DNA of 38,821 nt. It comes from Phoronis australis. Its lineage: Eukaryota; Phoronida; Phoronidae. This document shows positions 28,933 through 38,821 of this stretch, piece after piece. The notes below the pieces were generated by a model. It was not told the origin of the DNA and made no database searches. It saw only the letters and a program-made list of their open reading frames with translations. Numbering within the stretch: the stretch's first letter is position 1; each line of letters starts with the position of its first letter. The DNA lies in assembly GCA_002633005.1 (NCBI GenBank), contig NMRA01000905.1:64001-102821 (forward strand), read 5' to 3'. Both the position numbers and the translations under genes were made by a program.

Positions 28933-30012
28933 AAGACGCGGATGAATGCTAGATATAAAAAATAAATCTAATGTTGCTAACAACGAAACGCGGATACAAC
29001 GGACATAGTATTTTGTGGAATTTTTAAATCAAACTAATGACGGGAATGCAAATTTTCTGGGCCAAATTGAAGAAGAAAATAAGAAGTAGGCCGCTTTCTG
29101 TGGTGATTGTATTGATGACCTAGCGCATGAACTAAATGGTCCATTACAAGCGAGTAGATGAAAGATGCAATTAACCTCATAAAAACTAACAACACATTGG
29201 GCATTTACATCGACCCAGGAGAGCTCATTAAATTGAGCAAGCCATTAATAATGCCAATTGTTGTCAAACTTTTCAACAAAACATTAAGTCATAAATACGT
29301 GTCCAAAAGATGTAATCTAATGTCCTCTTGTATAAAAAGGAAATCCAAACAATGGTAATGATTATTGAGGTATATCCTTATTAAGCATTTTAAGTAACGT
29401 TTTCTGAATTATTATAGTTGAAAGAATTGTGTCCAAGCCAAATGCCTAGCTGAAGAGCACGCCAGTTGCACAAAGGTTTGCAGTTCTGTTGACCTCATTA
29501 TCGCTCTCCATGCTCCCATTCAAATGTATTTAAGGAAAAGAAAAGGTAGGTGTTATCTAACAGTTTTTAAAAAGCATACGACCGTGGTCAGCATACGCTT
29601 TTGTTTCGTTGGTAAATTAGAAATGGTAGTCGTTGAAATGGTTAAAAGGTTCTACAGTTATTATAACAACTTGAATCATTGTTAGGAAAAAGGATGCAAA
29701 CATGTTTTCCTATCAATGTTGATAGGAAAACATGGGCCAGAAATGTAAAAGAACTGTTGCATGATACGAGTGTTTGCTTATGTTTGGCTAAAACACAAGG
29801 TTGCCAACACGGAAACGTTTATAAATATTCGCTCAAAGAGTCAGGGATTGTGCCTTTCAAGAATGGTAGAACAATGAGTCAAAAAGCGAGATATTGGTTA
29901 TTCTTGCTGAATGGTATCAATACTTTTGTACAAGTATCACTACATTTACTATAGCGTTTTCTTTGTGTTAAGTACCGCACAACTCATACTGGCTGTCGTT
30001 TTATTAGTCATC
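28933..30012. other. Intergenic stretch with unsupported short frames
   Basis: Frames of 66 and 91 codons on the plus strand (29158-29358 and 29679-29954) have no recognisable domain and no clear splice partners. The second is not low-complexity and could be a fragment of a mobile-element protein, but I cannot assign it. The short inverted pair AACATGTTTTCCTATCAAT / TTGATAGGAAAACATGG at 29699-29733 is a strong hairpin. Confidence 0.35.
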
Positions 30013-30017
30013 CTAGC

Positions 30018-30180
30018 AGTGGCAGATCTACGGGGGGTTCAGGGGGTTTAAACCCCCCCTCGGGCCAGGACCCAAAAATTAAAAAAAAAAACAAAAGCGT
30101 CTCCAGCAAAACAAAAACGGCACCGCCAGCGTGTGTAAACCCCAAGTAAACCAACTTGGAAAAAATTGAGGGGGGGGTTC
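30018..30180. mobile_element. G-rich MITE-like segment, left end CAGTGGCAGATCTACGG
   Basis: CAGTGGCAGATCTACGGGGG followed by a G-run and GTTTAAACCCCCCCTC resembles the left ends of the elements at 10931 and 27169. A matching ATCTGCCACTG right end was not found nearby, so the copy is probably truncated. Confidence 0.5.
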
Positions 30181-30536
30181 ACTCTGAAAATATAGTTTTT
30201 TGCATTGCTGAGTCTTTGTGGCTCATCGGCAAAACGCGCGGGGATTTATTGTGCGCGCGCTTCCGTCGACACTTCTGAAGTAGCCAAGCATTTTTTTCAC
30301 CCCTGAAAGAGCAGTTGTATAGCTGATTTCTTTAGGTAACTAGCTTCTTTACTCTAAGACATATTTTGATTTAATTGGTGGAAATACTGCGGTGCCGCAA
30401 CCCTGATATTCAGGCGAATTGACGTGCAACGTTTTCACCTCATCTGTCATGCCGTGTCATTTTATTACACTCCACACGTTTTTAACTGATGTATAGTAAA
30501 GTTGTCTTGCGCAATGTCATACAGTGTACATGTACA

Positions 30537-30720
30537 TACCGTAATCATTCGGGTTAACGCCTTGGGCGGTTAAATTGGCGAATCCAAAAAATCGGGGGAG
30601 GGCGGTTAACCGAGCAGTGGGCGGTTAAATCGAAAATCCACCTAAAGTAGAGGATGGGCGGTTAACCGAACATGGGCGCTTATTACGACAGACAACCGCC
30701 CTGGGCGGTTAATCTTACCT
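30537..30720. repeat. GGGCGGTTAA-type repeat element
   Basis: Six or more copies of GGGCGGTTAA or GGGCGCTTA, separated by AT-rich steps such as AATCGAAAATCCACC, follow a CCGTAATCATTCGGGTTAAC start. The last part, CAACCGCCCTGGGCGGTTA, is a palindrome. Similar multi-motif elements occur in many invertebrate genomes. There is no coding capacity. Confidence 0.6.
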
Positions 30721-31799
30721 GACGATCTAAATCCTGACACGACAATCATACTCGGAACGCGTAGCCCTTTTCAAAGAGCTTTATCGTCACGTTGCCAAAT
30801 GACTGTGAAAACATCATAACAGCGGGTGATCCCAACAAAGGCTCTCTTGCCCTCAGATTAGTCATTCACTATTAAATTTACAGAATTGCTGAGTAATAGC
30901 CCCGTGCCGTCCTGCGGTGCGCAGACGACCAGTGACCTCGCAGCCTCCACTAGAATAAAAACTGTTTCATGATGTGACCCTGCTTAGTGCGCGCGTGCAA
31001 GCTTCACGTGGTGCAGAGGTCAGACTTCAAATTTATGGTTACAGTCTCGTACTATATGTAGTTGTCAAGTTCTGACTCAGAGAGCAGTTTTAAAATAGGT
31101 TGTAATAAAAGTTTGAAAAACTTAACTCTGTTGTTTTTTGTGTTTGGGATGTTATAGTCGACACTCCGTGACTCAATGATATTTTCAGCGTATGGTTCTG
31201 AGACTAGCTGTCTTATCTCGACAGCCCGGCATTGCTCTCTTGCCGTTGCGCCAAACATGCTATGCAAAGAAGTAAGACATGGATCGGGGGTGGTCGAGCC
31301 AGTCGTCGATCAAGAATAAAATTTCAAGCAACTGTATAAATATGTTACAAAATGTCAGAAAACAGCAATGTTTCAATTCATTATTCTAAACGATCACCTT
31401 ACCAAACTTCGTGGTGGAAAAACATTGATGCAAGATGTCCAGATTATCCTATTAATATCGCACTGCGGCACTGTTCGGTCCCGCTGTTATCACGCAATGT
31501 CTCAGTCGGCTGACAATCGTGACTTGGAAATGCCGTCAAGTAATATAACGGCCTCTTTCAATATGCATCTCGTTTTTATGGCCAAAGATAGTGGGAGTAT
31601 TCAGCACGCACGTAGGGCCTACGTGTGAGTCACCTGTCAATCACATGTTGGTGTCAAGGTAACGTGCACTCCAAAGTGTGGGAACTTGCGCACGTGCACC
31701 ACTACAAATCAGTCACACATAGCGACAGTCCGAAGTAACAAAAACGGGCGTGAATATGTGCTTTTAGCTGTTCATACAAAAGACCCAGATCTTCACGAT
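30721..31799. other. Intergenic stretch, nothing recognised
   Basis: Slightly richer in CpG than the surroundings (GCGCGCGTGC near 30990; CGCACGTGCACC near 31690). Short frames on both strands are unsupported. It could hold a promoter, but no start or splice signal was convincing. Confidence 0.3.
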
Positions 31800-32151
31800 A
31801 TTCCTCCGTTGCCAATGTTCCCCAAAACTGCGATGTCTAGTCTATTGCCATATTTCCGGGCTCGATGCTCCCTAAGCCCATCCCTGTAACTAGCTGTGTG
31901 AATCTCCTATCCACTATCGTCAAGCAGTCTACGTCGTAGATATTTTAGACTCGAATGGTAAGAATTTTTGTTCAGGCTGAAAAAATTCCTCCGTTGCCAG
32001 TGTTCCCCAAAACTGCGATGTCAAGTCTATTCCCATATTTCCCGGCTCGATGCTCCCTAACCCCATCCCATCTCCTATCCACTATCGTCAAGCAGTCTAC
32101 GTCGTAGATATTTCAGACTCGAATGGTAAGAATTTTTGTTCAGACTGAAAA
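31800..32151. repeat. Tandem duplication, about 185 bp x 2
   Basis: ATTCCTCCGTTGCCA starts copies at 31800 and 31985. Both continue with TGTTCCCCAAAACTGCGATG, ATCCACTATCGTCAAGCAGT, CTACGTCGTAGATATTT and GGTAAGAATTTTTGTTCAG. The second copy lacks about 17 bp present in the first (GTAACTAGCTGTGTGAA region). CTACGTCGTAG is a perfect palindrome in each copy. Confidence 0.9.
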
Positions 32152-33070
32152 TGGCCAATGTATGAACAAAACTATTCCGGATGGCTAAAAAGGGGATGTG
32201 GAAACGATAATTCACACAGTCACGCTTACGTGGGAGCTGACGCAAGAAATAGTAAAGAACAGCCAGCGACATTAGTTGAATCTGCTAACCAGTTTGACTG
32301 AGATGCAATAAGCGAAAAACAAAATTTGACTAGCCGTATTTTATTACTTCAAGATCATACACAAACATACATTATTGCCAACGTTTGAATTCAGAAATCG
32401 ACAGGCAGCAACGAAATCGGTAACCCACCTCCCGTTCAGTAACGCTAGGACCTCGCTAAAAAGCAAGACTTCGCGAGATTACGTGAGATATTACCGTGAA
32501 TTTTAAAAGAGAGCATGTGACTTTGACTAGGTTTTAGCTAGGTCCTAGCGTAGGTTCTAGCGTCTACTGAACGCACGCCCAGTAAGGCACTTGTACTGTC
32601 CCTTCGGTCGCCCCACATCCTCTATAACCCGGCAGTTATATTCATCAAAATATTGAGAATTTGACATCTTTCCGTGAGTTGTTCAAAATATGAGCGCTTC
32701 CCACCTCAATAGAATTTGGAGGGTTGGCGAAACCATTGTCACATTTCTCTGGCCTGATTTTTTCGAATATATGTTTTATCTAGTGCACTGCAGATGGAAA
32801 CTCAGTGCGGCAGACAAAGTCGCTGAAAGCGGAGATTTTGACGCCGGCGGCGTTCTTAAACTTTGCAAACAAGGGAAGAAAATAAAGTGACAAAAAGGTT
32901 CAAGTATTTTGAAACATGGTCAGAAAATAACGTGACAAAAACTTCAAGTATTATATTTTGAACTAAGTACATGACCCAGGACAATAACTCGTTACTAGTA
33001 TTATAATTCACATTTTCAAGAAACCGCCCTCTCAGAGGCCCTCAAGGCACTCATTGTGATCATCAATCTT
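32152..33070. other. Intergenic stretch, nothing recognised
   Basis: Short unsupported frames only. A local near-duplicate (AAATAAAGTGACAAAAAGGTTCAAGTATT and AAATAACGTGACAAAAACTTCAAGTATT in part) occurs at 32878-32950. Confidence 0.35.
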
Positions 33071-33074
33071 TATC

Positions 33075-33265
33075 TAAAAGTCGGGGAATTGCGCATTTCC
33101 TTAGCACGCTAAATCTTCAATCTTTAAAAGTCGAGGATGGGCGCTTAAAGGAGAGGTGGGTGCTTAACGGAGAGGTGAGCGCTTAACTGGAAATCTTCAA
33201 AAATCGCAGAGGGGCGCTTAACCAAGCAGTGGGCGCTTAAATCAGAAATCCACTTAAAGTTAGGG
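33075..33265. repeat. GGGCGCTTAA-type repeat element, second copy
   Basis: Several GGGCGCTTAA or close variants (GGGTGCTTAAC, GAGCGCTTAAC) alternate with GGAGAGGT and AAATCTTCAA steps. AACCAAGCAGTGGGCGCTTA and AAATCCACTTAAAGT align with AACCGAGCAGTGGGCGGTTA and AAATCCACCTAAAGT at 30.6 kb, so both belong to one family. Confidence 0.6.
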
Positions 33266-34199
33266 ACGTGACAAAAAATTTCAAATTCTTATTTAATATT
33301 TAAAAATGCATTGATTTAAAAAAACATCAAAAACAGAGTCAAACAAAAAAAAATTAACAAAATCCATCAAGCCGTTGACTTTTTATGAACGTTTGAAGAG
33401 CGATAATTAGCCCTTTTTTTTAGTCCTCTGAATACATAGGAGTAAATGCGCATTCATGTGACCCAAAATTAGTTTTTTCACAATAACTTTCTTAATACTT
33501 TAAAGAACAGCGTGAAAATTTCAGGATACGACAATCCTTGTATTTACTTAGTGAGAGACATTTTTAAGACAACAAAAATTCCAAATTCCAAAATGGCGGA
33601 CAATATGGACACCATTATAATTGCAAAAGCGTCTTATTTTTACGTTAAAAAACTATATGGTGTAATATACCATTAACAAACTATATGGTGTAATATATCA
33701 AATAATAGGTCTTTTAATTGCTTTTTTGACAAGAATGATTAAAAATTTTTTTAAAATATATAGGTAATATTTTCGACATTTCCGCAATAGCTCCCAAAAT
33801 TACTGCATTAACGACCACCAGAAGAGATTGATTCAACAACCATGATGTACATGTAAGATATGAAATTAAAGGTGATTTTATAAACTGCAAGGATATCAAA
33901 TAAGTGTTATGCATACATGTTTATTTTGTACAAAATGGCTGCCAAGATGGCTACCATCAATGAAACAAAAGTAGTTAGTAATACAATTTTACAAGACAAA
34001 TGAAATCAAAATGAAATTCGTTCAACTTTAGAACAAACTTGGGTTCGATCTGCATCAAGACAACCCAGAGGTTCAAAACTACATCTGTAACAAATACAAG
34101 GGTGCACAGAGTGCATCACATAGAGCACAGATACAAGGGATGCTCAATATTTTAATCCCACTACGGGGAGCAATGCGAATAGAGCAAATGAACTCGAAA
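33266..34199. other. Region 3' of the transposase-like gene
   Basis: AT-rich. A 28-bp near-exact duplication (AAACTATATGGTGTAATATA) occurs at 33647 and 33678. TTTATT at 33920-33925 is an AATAAA poly(A) signal on the minus strand, about 750 nt past the stop of the gene, but closer alternatives cannot be excluded. ATGGC-rich motifs (AAAATGGCGGAC, AAAATGGCTGCC) recur. Confidence 0.35.
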
Positions 34200-34660
34200 C
34201 TTTAAAAATTCCCACTAGGTGACGCAGAATACATCAAATATGTCTGAAAATGGCAAGGCATTGTAGTCTCTTTAATAGAAACCTAACTACTAAGTTTCAT
34301 GAAAATCCATCTATGAACTCTGAAGATACACAGGAAAACCTACAAAAAGTAACCTCTGGGGGGAACACCAATTGTTGAATTGGTCTAGAACTCCTCATCC
34401 TATGTTGTCAGCAACCTCCAAAATAAACAGCTGCCAACTTCCAAAAAGTTCTTGCAAAAAGCAAATTCTCAACTAGGGGGCGCCAGAGTAGTCAAACCCA
34501 TTCGAACGTCAGCTGCAGTCTCCTCAGTAGGAACACACCTGCCAATTTTCAGAATGATTCTTTAAGTGGTTTGGCAGATAGAAAAGCAGACACTAACAAA
34601 TTGACTTGAAAATTCAAAATATGGCCATATAAATGTGTGGGTGTATTATAACAACGAGGA
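34200..34660. repeat. Diverged tandem repeat, third block
   Basis: TTTAATAGAAACCTAACTAC, TTCATGAAAATCCATC, ACTCTGAAGATACACAGGAAAA, CAACTAGGGGGCGCCAGAGTAG and AGGAACACACCTGCCAATTTTC follow the same order as the block at 16.8-17.1 kb (AATAGAAACCTATTTGCC; ACTCCGCAGATACAGAGGAAAA; AGGAACAAACATGCCAATTTCC). It directly follows the stop codon of the transposase-like gene. Confidence 0.6.
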
Positions 34661-34675
34661 TAACATAACTCCAAA

Positions 34676-36743
34676 CTAGCAAAAGTACAAGTCATTTGAG
34701 ATGAAGTCCGCTGCCAGCTCGTACTTGGGCACATCATAGTCAACAGCCTCCTCTTCACTTTCACAGCTATCTTTCCAATAACTAACACAATAAACCTCCT
34801 TCTGTTTTATCAACTTCATAACTTTACCATTGTATATGCTTCTTTCCCCTTCATCGAGCCACACATGTAAAATATTTCTGCCAACTATCAGTCCTTCCAT
34901 AATATCTTTCACAGATTCTCTAACAGACAATTCATACGCACCAAGATCTTTGTCTACATTGAATGTTGCACTCTTCAATCTCTTTTCTAACTTTCTACGA
35001 CTTTGCATTTCCCTTTTCCTTGCTTTTTCCTGCATTCTTTTTTTCAACTCCCTAGTTACTTCCGTTTTCCAGCTTCTTTTTGAATCACGCTGCTTTCGAG
35101 CAATGTTAATACACATTCCGACGAGATCTTCACGACTTTTCTGATTCATGCCGTCCAGCTTCATTACAACTTTGTTTTTTTTAGCTCTAATTTTGGAGGA
35201 ATGATAATCAAGTGTTGCACTAGGTGCCTTGCTCTGAGCAGCGCTAAACATGCCCATGACTTCCTCACTGTCCATATTATGCAGGCGTGCGGAAGAAATA
35301 ACTTCTTGAAAATCTGCGTCTGTTTTCAGACTGAAGTAGCGAGTGTATTGTCGTTCCAGCACAGACACAATGCCATCTAGACAGGACACCATCATCTTGT
35401 TAAACAAAGCCAGGTTGGATGGGACACTTTGGAGGCAAGCCAGACGTTCATCATGAGTCAAAACTTCACCAAATACGTCGTGAGCTGTGGTGAGAGTACG
35501 ACCAGGGCTAGCTTTCAATTCACTGCAGCAGGTGATGGCAGTCTTGACAAACCCGAAAGCTTCAACATGGTTCACATTGCCCGCTGGCTTGTAGTAGCGT
35601 TTCATCCATGGACCAGACAGCAAAACACAAACCAGGCCAAGCACCTGAAATTCAATTCGGGCAATTTCTGTGCCAAAATCTGCGGCCAACGCTTTCTGCA
35701 AAGTAGCACAATTAAGTAAAGATTCATTTAAAAACTTCTGGAAAACATCATAATACTGATAATATTTAGCAGAAATATCAAACAGGATGTGGAGCCGATT
35801 TCCTCGATATCGTGGAATGAAAGTGCTGCCAAGCTGGGAGTCATTAAGCCACAACTTAAAAGCTTTAGGATCTCCCTTACCATCTTTGTATCTCACTGTG
35901 TTCATGGCCCATATGATATTAGCTGCCATGCATTCACGGCCAAAAACTTTGCCTTGACCCTGTTCTTGTGCCTTAAGGTTGCCCCTGCACGTACTCGCAA
36001 TGGTATCCAAGGGATGAAGGTTGCAGTTTAGCTCATTTAGCGTTTTACCCCATTCTGACTCCAACAAAGAAATCGCTGCATGGTTCACAGGTGCTCGATC
36101 AGACATGGTATTGTCAATGTTCTTTATAATTTGCAAACGACAATCTTCGAATGGTAAATTATACACAGAAGAATAAACAGATGCAATGTGTCGTATGGTG
36201 TTATTAACATGCCCTGCGTAGTCTGCAGCTGTTCCACCAGGTAGCTCATCTACAGACATCACTAGAGTTTCTTCCTTTGTGGTGACATGTACACTGTTTA
36301 TGTGCACCCCTTCCTGAGTGGTTGCATCAAAACCCACCGTAAGGTGGGGTACGGTCATCAGGGTCTCCCCTACAAGAAGGTCGGACAAAGCACCTAGTTC
36401 ACGTGTCATGAGCTCCACTGTGTTCCGGTGAGGTAAGGAGTCCACTTGAACACCAACTCGGTTCAGGATGCTACCGATTAAAACAGATGCATTGTTAGTT
36501 GGTACATTATTCACAATTCCATCGTAGAACATAAGTCTCAGTTCAGTGGGATATGACTTTGACTTCTGAAATGAGGTCCCAACATCACTTTCTTTTTGAG
36601 CTTTCACTATGTCTTCTAATTCTTCAACATTCTCTTGGAGCTGCTCATTTCTCTGTTGGAGTTCAGCGACGCGCTGGTCATTTGCCCTGAGTGATGGATC
36701 AGGAGTGTGACTTCTTGAGCGTTGGCTCCTTAATTTGTAATAC
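34676..36743 (-). CDS. Transposase-like protein, coding exon 2
   Basis: Acceptor TTTATGTATTTCAG precedes 36743; the exon enters in phase 2, completing the Arg codon begun in exon 1, and ends with TAG at 34678-34676. It encodes 688 residues without interruption, with the candidate catalytic core, the basic segment and the Tudor/chromo-like end. A long uninterrupted exon of this size is unusual beside the short exons elsewhere in the window and fits a mobile-element origin. The frame upstream to 36793 is intronic. Confidence 0.85.
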
Positions 36744-37714
36744 CTGAAATACATAAATATTGATAAGTTCCTTTCGTAATCACTTTTTAACACAAAAAAT
36801 TAAAAAGCACACTTTTGAATGAGAAACATTTGAGCTTTTAGAGATTTATATTTGTATAAGCAATGACCCTGGTTTTCTAATGTATCATTACAAGATATGC
36901 AAATACAAAGTTCACTTTATTTTGCTTACATTCAAAGTATAACTTTCACTCAAACAACATGTACAAACCTCTTCATTTTACGGTGGGTATTTCTCAGCCT
37001 TGCCAATTCAGCCTGAAGTTTCCCACACTGACTTTGTCGTAGTTCACTGATTACTTTATTCTTTTGTTCAATGGTATGTTTCTGGCGCTTTATCTGCTGT
37101 GTCAAATGCTTGATCTGGCATGCTTTTGTAGTCTTCAGTGAAGACTTGAGATCACGAATGGTTTTCTTGTACTTAAGCTTTTCAGCAGACTTTTCCTTTG
37201 AAACATACTGTAGCCGTCTCTTTAGTTTTTGTTTCCTAGGTGTTAAGACTTCTGGCTTAGAGGATCTTGTTGAGGTGGATGGCTCTGATTCAGCTGAAGG
37301 GCCAGCTTCAAGCTCTGGTTGTGTCAGTTCAGGAGATTCAGGTTCATGGTGAGGGTCAGCAACCGCGCAAGACACAGGTTCTTGACTGGGTTCAGGAACG
37401 AGAGGAAACAACTCTTCGCACACTTCTTTAAACTGGGACACGATTCTTTCATTTGAAAGTGATTGATACTTCTTTAATGACTTATTCACCAGCGACTTAA
37501 TGTTGTTTGTAGTAATTTTCCAATTACCAATAAGTTCACGTTTTAAAGTTAACACTGTCTCTGTCAGGGATTTGTTGCACTGCAGGAACACATAGAGGGC
37601 ATGACCATTTTTCATGTTTTCACTAGGAACAGAGCTGAAGTTCTCTTGAAGGAACTGTCTCGCTTTGCCAGGTTGAAATGGAGCTGACAACTTTCTTCTT
37701 TTTTTTGGAGGCAT
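34676..37714 (-). CDS. 937-residue transposase-like nuclear protein (2 coding exons)
   Basis: Exons 37714-36969 and 36743-34676 join in phase 2 and encode 937 residues. Residues 1-10 (MPPKKRRKLS) are a classical nuclear-localisation cluster. Residues 100-160 are acidic, Pro/Glu/Ser-rich. Residues 160-300 are largely coiled coil. A central region has LTVGFDATTQEG (D388) and TMSDRAPVN (D464) followed by LNCNLHPLD (C489, H492). This pattern, two Asp in hydrophobic or polar turns plus a C-x2-H after the second, resembles RNase H-fold transposases. Residues about 760-835 are very basic. The last 70 residues (GRNILHVW...YNGKV...YCVSYW...) look like a Tudor or chromo barrel. Similar proteins are scattered in invertebrate genomes. 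It may be an active or domesticated mobile-element protein. I do not recognise the family by name. Confidence 0.75.
36969..37714 (-). CDS. Transposase-like protein, coding exon 1
   Basis: ATG at 37714 lies one base inside an exon opened by acceptor TTTATATTTTCAG, so the 5' untranslated region is spliced immediately before the start. It encodes 248 full codons and ends AAGAG|GTTTGT (36969), phase 2. It carries the nuclear signal, a helical segment (ALYVFLQCNKSLTETVL), an acidic linker and a Lys-rich coiled coil. The open frame continues 34 codons upstream, but that sequence contains the polypyrimidine tract and acceptor and is not protein. Confidence 0.82.
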
Positions 37715-37715
37715 T

Positions 37716-38792
37716 CTGAAAATATAAAAAAGACATGTAAGAAAATTAAGATACCAATGTACAGTGTCATAATATATTTGTTGTACACGAAATGATTCAG
37801 ACTGCCTTGTCCTCATTACAAACCCTCAAACTAAAGTTTGGAATTTTTCACACTGATGTGCAACACAGTGAAAAACATGCTACTTAAATGAGCAACACAT
37901 AACAGAAAAAATATCATTTTCGATGAGGCGTTTAGTGTTCACAAAATGCATTGATTTATCATTTTTCAAAAAATTAAACAGTTCCTTTCCTTAATAAGTG
38001 TAATTCAAAAACATGGAAACTATAAATGTAAAACTTCTCCAGTTGGGGGCAAAATATGTCACTCAAGTGTAATTATATTTTGTCAAATACCTCATTAACT
38101 TTAAGGAATCAATATTCACTTTGATGTACCCACTCAATGATTTTCCAAGCACTAGCAACAAACTTAACTTTTGAAAGAATGACAATATCAGCAACTATTC
38201 TTGTCCCAAATTGAATAATTTTTTAAACATGTTTGATTAGAAAATCATTACATGTTATTCAATGAAAAAATCAACCAAAAACACTACTGTCATATGGAAT
38301 TGACAAAGTGTGGGTTTATTTCCTAAAAAACAGTAAAACATGGCAATATTGTGAAGAAAACCTGGCCAAAAATCACACTTGAAACATCAAAGAATTCGGG
38401 TTTTGAGCCAATCAAATGTCTTGGATTTGGTCACGTGACCAAACTTCCCCGGACAAAGACTACCTCTACTAAGTCTTACTAACTCGTCGATATACAAAAA
38501 ATATCAATGAAAATATATGGAACGTCATCCAAGTTGATCACTTCCGCTATTAATTTACATAAAATAGTCATTCTACCAAATTTAATGGCAATTGTTAACC
38601 ATGAAGGCATGAAGTGCCATGCTGACACTGGTCTGTTATGGCTGGTCGGCGAGAACGCCTGCCTCGGGTCTTAACTTTCACGGAGTTAGCAGATCATGAT
38701 ACGGTGATTTGATTGAAATGAAATTTGGTGAGCAGTTGCAAGAGATATGAAAAAAGAATAAAGAACACATTTCATAAGAGAAAATAACTTAC
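37716..38792 (-). other. Intron in the 5' untranslated region of the transposase-like gene
   Basis: It is bounded by donor GTAAGTTATT at 38792 and the acceptor before 37715. It contains a perfect 14-bp palindrome TGGTCACGTGACCA at 38428-38441 with a central CACGTG E-box, and GCCAAT nearby at 38407-38412. If the first exon is right, these lie downstream of the transcription start, so they may act as an intronic enhancer or belong to another promoter. Confidence 0.5.
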
Positions 38793-38821
38793 CTTTCAAA
38801 ATACAAGCAGTCAAACCGGAG
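38793..38821 (-). other. Probable non-coding first exon (partial) of the transposase-like gene
   Basis: On the minus strand the sequence reads CTCCGGTTTGACTGCTTG then TATTTTGAAAG|GTAAGT, a near-consensus donor. The window ends here, so the 5' end and the promoter are not visible. The link to coding exon 1 is inferred from the acceptor directly before its ATG. Confidence 0.5.

Noticed and set aside
1-38821. CRISPR array, bacterial operon or prophage signals
   Set aside because: The regular repeat at 17.4-18.1 kb has no spacers, and the genes are intron-bearing and animal-like.

Overview
The window looks like animal nuclear DNA, AT-rich and intron-rich, probably from an invertebrate. The reasons are short exons with GT-AG introns in matching phases, a lectin/CUB membrane protein assembled from phase-1 modules, tRNA-derived short interspersed elements, and many short non-autonomous DNA transposons. 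I cannot fix the phylum; a marine invertebrate deuterostome would fit, but this is a guess. Nothing suggests a bacterial or viral replicon.

Three genes can be modelled. (1) On the + strand, 4364-15263, are five exons for the N-terminal half (about 227 codons) of a major-facilitator transporter resembling SLC49A4 (DIRC2), a lysosomal carrier. Exon 2 (6614-6710) and two tiny exons (46 and 35 nt) were recovered by splice-phase matching. The C-terminal half was not found. (2) On the - strand, 23297-18314, are five exons for a type I membrane protein: SUEL-type galactose-binding lectin domain, CUB-like domain, short stalk with a basic RRKR site, one membrane span, and a 243-residue cytoplasmic tail with 18 tyrosines in SH2-docking contexts. 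Its signal-peptide exon was not found. (3) On the - strand, 37714-34676, two coding exons encode a 937-residue nuclear, transposase-like protein (basic N terminus, coiled coil, RNase H-like candidate core, Tudor/chromo-like C terminus). A probable non-coding first exon lies at the right edge.

The rest is mostly repeats. 1-2325 holds paired direct and inverted duplications. 6.06-6.61 kb has decayed copies of transporter exon 2 on either side of a small inverted-repeat element. 8.4 kb has a tRNA-derived SINE head. 10931-11949 is a 1-kb non-autonomous transposon carrying a tRNA-like sequence. 12.6-14.7 and 16.2-17.1 kb carry a strongly diverged tandem repeat, and a 0.73-kb foldback element sits inside the first block. 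17381-18100 is a minisatellite of exactly 20 x 36 bp. 23.7-25.5 kb is a 1.8-kb foldback element, with further half-copies at 26.0 and 27.9-28.4 kb. 26.28 kb has a decayed THAP-like zinc-finger fragment. 27.2, 30.0, 30.5 and 33.1 kb have further small elements, and 31.8-32.15 kb a tandem duplication.

The three genes show no functional link. The transporter reads towards the minisatellite, and the receptor gene on the opposite strand ends just beyond it. Either the transporter continues past the receptor gene, which would then lie in an intron, or it is truncated.
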